This document shows positions 50,801 to 58,770 of a stretch of 64,000 nt of DNA, one piece after another. The stretch is from Atopsyche davidsoni. Taxonomy: Eukaryota > Arthropoda > Insecta > Trichoptera > Hydrobiosidae. The notes beneath the pieces were generated by a model. It saw only the letters and a list, made by a program, of their open reading frames with translations, was not told where the DNA came from and ran no database searches. The first letter of the stretch is position 1, and every line of letters begins with the position of its first letter. The stretch is from NCBI GenBank assembly GCA_022113835.1, contig JAILWY010000025.1:4526001-4590000 (forward strand), given 5' to 3'. Position numbers and translations under genes: made by a program.

Positions 50801-53800
50801 GATTATTTCCTGGAGTTGAGGAAGGGAACCGCGTCGTCAAGTTAGAGCGATCGCAGCCAGGATTATTTCCTGGAGTTGAGGAAGGGAACCGAGTCGTCAA
50901 GTTAGAGCGATCGCAGCCAGGATTAGTTTCTGGAGTTGAGGAAGGGAACCGCGTCGTCAAGTTAGAGCGACCGCAGCCAGGATTAGTTTCTGGAGTTGAG
51001 GAAGGGAACCGAGTCGTCAAGTTAGAGCGACCGCAGCCAGGATTATTTCCTGGAGTTGAGGAAGGGAACCGCGTCGTCAAGTTAGAGCGACCGCAACCAG
51101 GATTATTTCCTGGAGTTGAGGAAGGGAACCGCGTCGTCAAGTTAGAGCGACCGCAGCCAGGATTATGTCCTGGAGTTGAGAAAGGGGACTGCGTTGTCAA
51201 GTTGGAACGATCGCAGAACGGCTTTCAGAGGAAGGCCAGAGAGATGGGCCGAGCGCCATCTCAAAAAGACTGCGTCGTCAGGTTAGAACGACCGCAGGAA
51301 ACGGAAGCGGTGTCAAAACAAGATGACGGTTCATCATGTGTAGTGGCGCCAGCAAAGCGACATTTTTCATTAAAGGAAAAAAGTCGAAATTTAAGAGAAA
51401 CATATCTTGCGGTTAGAAAAAGATTTCTCGACTTAGAACTTCGGACTCAAGATAATAAAAGGAGAGTAGAATATTCAATATTCAGGTTAGGACATTTGCT
51501 GGAGTGCGACCCTCCCAGTGAAGATGAGATCGTATCATCTTTACCTCGTCATGCGGCGTACAAACAGTTAACTGTTTGTACACCGCACGTTGTACGTAAG
51601 TACAACTACAAGGTTCAGGTAATTTTAAATTCATTCTACGTAGACAAGTTAATTACGGGAACTGACACCATTGAACAAGCGAAAAAATTAAAATCGGATT
51701 TAGTTGAAATTTTAAGTATTATAGAAAAATCATTAGGTAGTTTCCGACCTCCTTTCCTTAACACCAGCCCATTCCTGATCGGTACGTCACTAGTAAGCAC
51801 GCCGCAAAAAGACGTACGGGAGACATCTTTCAATCGACAAGATCGATACAAAATGTTTACACACATGATTTTTTGTTTTTGGAATCGATGGAAACGGAGT
51901 ATTTGGGACAACTACAGGAGCGGTCCAAATGGACCAACAAGGGGAGACGAGAGATCCAGCAGGGGGACTTGGTCATCTTGAAGGAAGACAACGTTCAGCC
52001 ACTACACTGGCCGATGGGGCGTGTCACGAGCCTACATCCAAGAGCAGACGGCTGTGTGCGAGTAGTTGATATTCGCACAGCCAAGGGGAGTACTACACGA
52101 GCAGTCAACAGAGTTGTTTTGTTGCCAATGGACGACGTAGAAAACAAGTCAGTGGAAGAAAACTCAAACAGTGAACGTCATCAAAAATGACAAGTGTTTA
52201 TAAATCAGTGCTGATGCACTCAGTGCAATCCAAGAGGGATTGGAGACTCATAAGTGGAAAAGGGACCACAGTTTTAGATTTATTTTACTTTTGTAATTTA
52301 TTTCATGTTAGGTTAAGCTTTATGATTACGAAATAACGTAACGAAATAACTTTAAAGTGAAACAAACAGTGAACGTCATCAAAGATGACAAGTGTTTATA
52401 AATCAGGTGCTGATGCACTCAGTGGAATTCAGGATGGATTGGAGACCACGGAATGGACTCCTAAGTGGAAAAAGGACCACGGTTTTAGTGATTATCGTTT
52501 TTGACTTTGTAATGTATTTTCCATGTTAGGTTAAGCTTTATGATTTATGAAATAACGCGGATGTAATGTCGATTAAGGAAGAAAAAACTATGAGATAGTG
52601 ATTTCTTGGGGGGAAGTATGTACGATTTTAATGATGGTACCACCATCTATGTTTGGTTGGTGGTATGAGCTATCAAGGTGGTGATGGCTCAGGGAGCTGT
52701 TTTGCGGGCCATGTGACCTATGGGTCATGTGACGGCGAATTGGGACCTCGAGAGGGGGGGACCAAGTGACGTATAAAAGGGCGGCCTGGCATTCAGCTCC
52801 TCCTCTATTTCTCTATATTCTCAGTTCTTCCCTATTCTCTTATTATTATGTGATATTTATATTGTAATAAAAACGGAAATCATAAAATCCGAATTTTAAT
52901 GACGAACGAGACGTGCATCATAACTCAAAGTGAAAATAACGACCATTAATCCCGGTCGAGTAACGAGCCGAAGATCGAACAAGTGTGGGCTGAATTTACA
53001 ACTCAGCAGGATCCACGCATGCTGCGGATCGGCGCGAACAACATCACTAAAGAAAAAATCATTTAAAATGTTGCAAATGTTTTATGTATATTTTAGGCAT
53101 GAATTTCAATGAGAAAATACTTATAGCCGGTGTAATTGTTTAAAATATGTAAATTTATGTCCTAATGGACAAGCAATGTATTTTTATATATAAAATGCAA
53201 AAAAGATATAAAATCAATGCATCTTTTCTAATCAATGAAACCCCTTCTTCTAGGGGCTATTAGCCTTTCATTAGCTAGAAGCTTGAAAGCATTAACAACA
53301 ACTAAAAGACCCCCTATCAGGTTTATACGTCCTGTATACCTCCCCCACCCCATTTTAGATAAAGCCAATGGCTGAATTCTTCGCATAGATAGCAAAGTTA
53401 ATCAATAATACTTCGCTAAAGTTTTACGTTGCATCACACTTCCCAGAAATTTTGTCTGCTCATCAACTTTAATCCGTATTGAATTATCGATGAGGTGATG
53501 TTGTAAAGGTGAGTGCAATGTGAAGGCAGAACTAACCCAACGTTGGCAAGCTTAGTAGCCAGAGCCTCCCAGCTAATCTCCAGCATTTCTCCGTGAGGGT
53601 CAATCAGCTTCACCCCATTGTCGGGCTCCAGGTTGTGAGAGGCGGTGATCATCACACCGATTGTGGCACCTGTAGGGAGTCATAGTCATAAATTACTTCT
53701 AGTATATATAATATTAGCTAAAATCTGATATGCTACTTATAAAAGTTTTATGTGTTTTAGTAAAAAATGTTGAAAAATTGTGTAATTTTTCCACAGGTGT

Positions 53801-56800
53801 GTAAATATTAAAAAGAAATTTATCGCTGAAGATACTAACACCTAGTGTTTCGTAATAATAGATAAAAAATAATTACTAACAGATAAGGATTAAATTCGGG
53901 AGATATGTTATCCAATATTCATTGATTATAGGTAGAATTCATATTATTTATTTTATAAGAAATAATATAATTCAAAATCATAATATTTACTTTGAAAGAT
54001 CTTTATGTAAGCGTTAATGAATTATTCATGAAACTGAATGTAGAATTTGTGCACCAAAAAGCCTGAGTCTTTAAAAATAATATGAACGTTAATATAATGC
54101 TTTTCATAAAAAAATATTAAGAAGTCAAAAGCATAACAGAAGTGAGAGATATCTTGCTGTTATTACTGTTTCAGATTGTAAACATTTAATATTATATTTG
54201 ATTTGATATTGATGATTATAAATAGACAAATCGCTAAGAGAAAACGATAAATTCTGCTTGCGAGCGGTTTTCCTTTACAAGGGCATCTTCAGACCTGACT
54301 GGTCCGAACAAGGCCTTGAAAACCAATTGACTATTCATATTTATTGATAAAATATGGAGCATCACAAATTGAGCCAATCCATTATGGATAAACGAGTTGT
54401 ATTATTTTATATTATGAATACCACATCTTGACTTTTCAATTCAATTGACAAATATCTTAATACCGTATAGGATTGTGAGCACATAGACTGTTGTCTATAG
54501 CAACACTGATCAGGTACCGAGTAATACAATAATGACACCGGAATTGGTCACTTCCCTGCCGACCGCCGACCAGCCCCGACCTACCTACTACTTACCACCT
54601 TTCGGAGTTCATGCATGATACTACTACATGATTTCTGTTATGTTACTTATATGTACATCACAAAAAACATTTGTAATCCACAGAAAATAAATATTTACCA
54701 TTCTTGACCCGAGATCGCAGAGCAGCCAGCAGTCCCATGCGGTAGAGGACATGCTGTAGGTGAATTGCCCTGAAAATAGAAACATTGTAAATCAAAAACT
54801 CTTGAACTGTTGATACCTGCTCATATACACAATGTTTCAAAAGTTATATTTGTTACTTATTATATATTTATACATTTTTAATTTAATATAAAAACAATGT
54901 TTTCATTTAATTGCTAATGAAGTTTTCTCATCATGAGCTGCATATAACAGATCCACCTAGTAAACATAGACTAGGTCAGACATTTTAAAAGTTGATTGCA
55001 ACTTAATAGAGGAATTTTTTTTTATTGTTTACGCTCAGTATACAAGTACCCCAAGTCTCGGGATAAATTCATTTAATTTTCTGGCATCATCACTTAATTG
55101 GACTAAAGTAAAGACACTGAAAAAAGCTTGGAGTTGAAATAATAGCCGTGGTCCCTTTCACTGCGGCGCTCTGCACAAGTACTGGCCCACAGTCAATGTA
55201 ATTGACCCTGATCTCTATGTTTCCTGATTTACTTTCACCAGCTGCCTGTTCGTACGGGTCCAACGTAACACTGTGTAATATTTATCAATACAACTCTACT
55301 CATGAGCTGTCTCAAGTACAGTGAGTGCTGTTTAATGTCATAGCTCAGCTGTATAATCACATACTAATAATGAAATGACATTATTTAACTCGTAGAACTG
55401 TTCTAGATTGAACCGATTGAAATAAACAATGTTTTTCTTTAATTTAAAAACTCATCACCTGATACTCAGATTGATATTAAGAGTATATATTTTTTTGTGT
55501 ATTGAGACTTACACTTTACACTTAAATTAATGTACAGTAATATGATATAATCTTCAAATTTTTTTACAAATTATTACCAACAATTTTCAAATTGATGTTT
55601 TAACAATACTTTATTTCTATACATTCTCATTTGTAACAATTTTTCGTTTGTTCTTAACTTAGGATTCAATTAAATTTTATCATCAGTCAATGAAACACTA
55701 ATTTCCCGTACACAGCACACATAAATACTTCGTATTTATTTTTCGATATCGTAAAAAAACTAAAATAAATTCAAACCAAAATATCACATTGTAAATTTGG
55801 CTACATTCATACATTGAGGCAAGGAAGTGACTAGCTGGCACTGGCTTATCTCGTTAAGGTAGCAGCACGCATTTACTTTTGGTTTTAGCATTCCCACTCG
55901 AGCCGAATGTTGCAAAATATAAAAATATATTCTTTACAGAAGTCTTGGCATCGTACCAAATAATATTTTACTCAGTAAACACATGAGATGGTAATGCAAG
56001 AAGTAACCACTGATCGGTAATAAGAAATCGAAAGTCATTTAGCTTAGATTCCTATTCACCATTTTTATGAGTTGGGAATAAATTTTAAAATATAATCGTA
56101 CTCTTTAATACCATAGCTTTCACCTTATGCACCAGGTTTTTAATTATTCTACGACCAGATTTAACTACGATTATTAAAAATAGTTATTTACATCAAATTA
56201 TATTTTATTAAAATTTAAACCGTCCCAGAAATAAAATTGACAACGCAACAACCCAATACATATAAATTCTTCTATGCTGGTGTGATTTCATACAAAACTT
56301 TCGCACGGATTTAACTAATGCTCATATTTATATCCACTCTACATAATCAGTGCAGACGCAGCCTTTGAAATGCTTTCAAGGAGTGCGGCGACTCACCTCC
56401 TCGATTATCCCAAGATTCGTAAAGTGAAAAGTTCACAAACACCAATTTATCTAATCACACTCCAAGGTCACTTCTGCATAATGGTAGATTAAGAAACCAT
56501 TCATTTAACGACACTCAAAGGGTCGATGTTATTTGTAAGTCGGTCCAGAAGACTACCTATTATGGTATGGAAAATATTACAATATCATAAAGTTGTAGTA
56601 ATATAATAAATTACTGTAAATCTAACCTCAAATTTAATTTGACAGCTATACCAAAGTAATTAGGAAAAGGCCGCATGGTCTTACTAAAAATTTGTTTATT
56701 TACATTTATTTGTTTATTAACAATGTAGGTTCATTATTTCTAGTTTCATCAAATTAACAACTTCTGAATAAAAAGATAAGAGGAACTCTACTATAAAATA

Positions 56801-58029
56801 ATTTGTAGATATGCAGGTATCTTATCTGTTGTTGTAAAGATAAAGTTGTACACCAGGAATATGCATTTATATAAAAAGATACGAGGTATTATTTTCTTCA
56901 TGTTGAAATATTTCAAAATGAAAATATAAAACCTGAGAAATGATATGTAATATTTTACAATAATATACAACATAAATGTCAGCACATTAGAAAAGGTCAA
57001 CGTTGCTAGGAAATATTTTAGCGAAAGGTCTGGTGACATTTATACCTCAAAGTACACGAGGATATGTATTTTTAATTATTGCTTTGTGTGTAATTTGGTA
57101 AATTGCTTATTGATAACTTGAAATAAGTGCAATTATTTCCGTCATCACCCATTGTGTATCATATTAGATAATACAAGCAATTCGACGATGAAACATCAAT
57201 ATCCAGGCTTGTAGAAAAAACTCGAGCGATTCTTTCAATCCAAAGTACTCAAAGTTGAAACAAGATAAACCTGTTACTCTCAATGCCAATATAGTAAACA
57301 AAATATTTAATAAAATCTGATGGGTAACATATTGTAAACCTAATATAGCGATAATCATCCATGCTTAGTAAAAATCTGGCTATACAATCAGAAGGCATTT
57401 CAAGTCGAGAGACACTGGAAATAGTAAAAAATCAAAACCAAATTATATTTAAAGTACTCTAAATTATAACAAGATAAACCTGTTCAGATCAATATTGTTC
57501 TAATGAGTAACACATTTTATAATACAGCGATAATCATCCATGCATGATAAAAATATGACCATGCAATCAGAAAGCATTTCACGACGAGACACTGGAAATG
57601 GTAATAATTCAAAGCCAATTTATAGATAAAATACTCAAAATTAAAACAGGATAAACCTGTTATTCCGAATGCCAATAATATACAAATTATTTAATACAAT
57701 CAAGGTAACAAATTTTATCACAATATAGAGATAATCATCCATGCTTGATAAAAATCTGGCCATTCAATTAGAAAGCATTACACGTCGAGTGTCTAAATAT
57801 GGTGGGCCCGTGTTGTGACACTGGAAATAGTAATAAATTAAAGCCGATTTATATGAGTCATGGCATCGTAGCTCTGATAAAATCCACTCGGGTATAACCT
57901 TATAATATCCAGGAGATTGTGTACTCACTTGGTGCGGAATCCCGCGGTCCCGTACTGGATGTAGAGCTCGGTGGTCTTGGGATGCATTTCTCTCGCAAAA
58001 GCGTACACGGTTCTGTAGTTGCCTGTCAT
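44900..58029 (-). CDS. PGM3: Phosphoacetylglucosamine mutase (12 exons, complete, 549 aa)
   Basis: Converts GlcNAc-6-phosphate to GlcNAc-1-phosphate in the cytosol, the step before UDP-GlcNAc, which feeds chitin and glycan synthesis. Exons: 57929-58029, 54699-54769, 53537-53669, 48014-48109, 47643-47797, 47299-47501, 46645-46769, 46282-46441, 45999-46156, 45556-45748, 45182-45352 and 44900-44983. All are AG/GT-bounded with agreeing phases, 1650 bases including TGA. Length matches the family (about 540). Domains in order: QYGTAGFR (25-32), catalytic Ser68 in TASHN, metal loop DGDADR (281-286), sugar loop EANGHG (376-381) and phosphate loop RASGTED (504-510). Two substitutions stand out: TASHN is followed by Leu instead of the usual Pro, and the phosphate loop has RAS instead of RPS. 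The start is the only ATG before the conserved N-terminus. Intron 3 carries a Bel/Pao element in antisense; the gene itself is not broken. Confidence 0.95.
48762..48766. other. Target site duplication, left copy (ACATC)
   Basis: Identical to the five bases at 53041-53045 after the right LTR. A 5-bp duplication fits the Bel/Pao integrase. Confidence 0.85.
48767..49188 (+). repeat. 5' LTR of the Bel/Pao element
   Basis: 422 bp, TGTACG...GCGAACA. Contains a TATA box (GTATAAAAGG near 48919) and an AATAAA near 49014, the usual promoter and poly(A) signals of an LTR. Compared with the right LTR it differs only near 49151-49156 (AAATCAGCGGG versus AACTCAGCAGG). Confidence 0.9.
49189..49206 (+). other. 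Candidate tRNA primer-binding site
   Basis: The 18 bases starting TGGTCCTTCGAAACC lie directly after the LTR and begin TGG, complementary to a tRNA CCA end. I could not assign the tRNA. Confidence 0.5.
49813..51981 (+). CDS. Gag-like/repeat/integrase-tail fusion ORF of the Bel/Pao element (722 aa)
   Basis: The frame starts at an ATG in AAAATGG; codons upstream back to 49795 are open but lack an ATG. Residues 1-75 are a helical, charged segment ([10 protein letters not shown], then [20 protein letters not shown]) like the N-terminus of Bel/Pao gag. Residues 101-460 are eighteen 20-residue repeats. About residues 525-645 are a second charged helical region ([20 protein letters not shown]). From about residue 650 it reads [11 protein letters not shown] and FWNRW, the start of the Bel/Pao integrase C-terminal (DUF5641-type) region. 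The frame then leaves this homology at 51889-51891 and stops. The frame joins what are normally the two ends of a Gag-Pol polyprotein. No protease, RT or integrase catalytic motif is present. Whether a protein is made is unknown. Confidence 0.7.
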   Translation: MAELKELIMKRRCIMGQITRCGSYFASESSSLAQIPLRLKKMEECYEEIYKIQSKIESISGVDDDEWETIDAAYYDTIALGKKRFKGLEPPVKGITGVMAVVKLERPQPGLFPGVEEGNRVVKLERPQPGLFPGVEEGNRVVKLERPQPGLFPGVEEGNRVVKLERPQPGLFPGVEEGNRVVKLERPQPGLFPGVEEGNRVVKLERPQPGLFPGVEEGNRVVKLERSQPGLFPGVEEGNRVVKLERSQPGLFPGVEEGNRVVKLERPQPGLVSGVEEGNRVVKLERPQPGLFPGVEEGNRVVKLERPQPGLFPGVEEGNRVVKLERSQPGLFPGVEEGNRVVKLERSQPGLFPGVEEGNRVVKLERSQPGLVSGVEEGNRVVKLERPQPGLVSGVEEGNRVVKLERPQPGLFPGVEEGNRVVKLERPQPGLFPGVEEGNRVVKLERPQPGLCPGVEKGDCVVKLERSQNGFQRKAREMGRAPSQKDCVVRLERPQETEAVSKQDDGSSCVVAPAKRHFSLKEKSRNLRETYLAVRKRFLDLELRTQDNKRRVEYSIFRLGHLLECDPPSEDEIVSSLPRHAAYKQLTVCTPHVVRKYNYKVQVILNSFYVDKLITGTDTIEQAKKLKSDLVEILSIIEKSLGSFRPPFLNTSPFLIGTSLVSTPQKDVRETSFNRQDRYKMFTHMIFCFWNRWKRSIWDNYRSGPNGPTRGDERSSRGTWSS
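50113..51192 (+). repeat. 60-bp tandem repeat array, 18 units
   Basis: Eighteen head-to-tail units of exactly 60 bases, each coding [20 protein letters not shown] or a close variant. Units differ at only a few positions: CCG/TCG (Pro/Ser), CAG/CAA (silent), TTTCC/GTTTC (Phe-Pro/Val-Ser) and GCG/GAG at the Arg-Val junction. Degenerate partial units follow to about 51300 ([19 protein letters not shown]). The period is a multiple of three, so the opposite strand is also open over the array. Confidence 0.97.
51750..52187 (+). pseudogene. Integrase C-terminal (DUF5641-type) remnant of Bel/Pao pol, frameshifted
   Basis: The first part lies in the frame of the long ORF ([21 protein letters not shown]). 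After the TGG at 51889-51891 homology continues in the -1 frame ([54 protein letters not shown]) to a TGA at 52188-52190. GDLV.IKEDN...W..GR....HPG.DG.VRVV.(V/I)RT is the family signature. A one-base deletion explains the change of frame better than programmed shifting, since no slippery heptamer sits in the right phase. Confidence 0.8.
52167..52560 (+). repeat. Direct duplication of about 198 bp in the element's 3' non-coding region
   Basis: The segment starting AACAGTGAACGTCATCAAA at 52167 recurs at 52365 and runs in parallel (ATGACAAGTGTTTATAAATC; TGATGCACTCAGTG; ATGTTAGGTTAAGCTTTATG) with scattered differences and short indels. The two copies differ more than the LTRs do, so the duplication is older than this insertion. 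Confidence 0.85.
52607..52618 (+). other. Polypurine tract
   Basis: The purine-rich run GGGGGGAAG immediately before the right LTR, where plus-strand DNA synthesis of an LTR element is primed. Confidence 0.6.
52619..53040 (+). repeat. 3' LTR of the Bel/Pao element
   Basis: 422 bp, same ends as the left LTR and two substitutions from it. Followed by the target duplication ACATC. Confidence 0.9.
57200..57870. repeat. Diverged tandem repeat, about 180-200-bp unit, in PGM3 intron 1
   Basis: Three to four copies of a unit containing GATAATCATCCATGC (at about 57350, 57529 and 57730), TGATAAAAAT.TG.CCAT, AATCAGAA.GCATTTCA, GACACTGGAAATRGTAA and AAGATAAACCTGTT. Spacing is 179 then 201 bases; a partial earlier copy precedes the first. 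Copies are well diverged, so this is an old local amplification. Confidence 0.75.
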
Positions 58030-58200
58030 TTTTCTCGATATTTATTGGAATCGGCAGTCCTTTTCCTCACCTACCACTACAAACGTCAGACTACGTCATA
58101 GCTGGACACAGTGAAAGTAAACCGCTGTGTTGCCAGGACGCAGCACTCGAATTCGCCACATATAATGCGTCCCACCCGAGAGCAAAGCAGTACACTCTGC
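58030..58200 (-). promoter_or_regulatory. PGM3 5' UTR/promoter region
   Basis: The 170 bases upstream of the PGM3 ATG are GC-richer than the flanks. On the minus strand they contain an RFX-like half site (CCTGGCAAC), a CRE-like TGACGTAG and a TATATG. No defined TATA box or start site can be assigned from sequence alone. Confidence 0.3.
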
Positions 58201-58676
58201 CTTTTACATATCTATTTTACTTCGTTTATTATTGTTTATATGTAATATTTAATGTATTTTTTTAATTATAAGGTATTCACATACTTTTATTCCTTCATGT
58301 AAATTATATGTTCAGTCATAGTCACTATAAAATTCAATATAAACAATTTAGTGCAACCACAGTGTACAATAGTATACTGTGCCTTTTTTTATATGTTATA
58401 CTTAATTTATTACTGTCACGCTTTCTAAGATATTTGCATAAACACGCTTTTATTCTCATACCTAAAATATATTTTTAATCATGGTCAATGTCAGATTCTC
58501 CACATACAATTTGCCGCAATTGCAAAGAAAAATAATGAGTATACTATACCTTTTGAAAATATGTATTAATCCATCAAGTATTATCACATTTTTTAACTAT
58601 TCTTATACTTTCAACACATTTTTATTTTTAGGTTTAAATAAATTTATATTTGAGTAAAAATAGACATAATATACAT

Positions 58677-58678
<2 letters not shown>

Positions 58679-58769
<91 letters not shown>
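58679..58769. repeat. (AT)n microsatellite
   Basis: About 45 uninterrupted AT dinucleotides. Confidence 0.97.

Positions 58770-58770
<1 letters not shown>

Larger units (their letters stand above)
48767..53040 (+). mobile_element. Non-autonomous Bel/Pao LTR retrotransposon, antisense in PGM3 intron 3
   Basis: Two 422-bp LTRs (48767-49188, 52619-53040) start TG and end CA and differ at two positions. The 5-bp target duplication ACATC lies at 48762-48766 and 53041-53045. A TGG directly after the left LTR (49189) suits a tRNA primer site, and a purine run (GGGGGGAAG) precedes the right LTR. The only long frame (49813-51981) has a gag-like N-terminus, an 18-unit repeat array and a remnant of the Bel/Pao integrase C-terminal region. 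Protease, reverse transcriptase, RNase H and integrase core are absent, so mobilisation would need proteins from another copy. Being antisense to PGM3, its poly(A) signals do not act on that transcript. Its base composition is clearly less AT-rich than the intron around it. Confidence 0.9.

Noticed and set aside
50034..51200. 388-codon open frame antisense to the 60-bp array
   Set aside because: The unit length is a multiple of three, so if one antisense unit has no stop, all 18 are open. It is a by-product of the repeat, with no homology.
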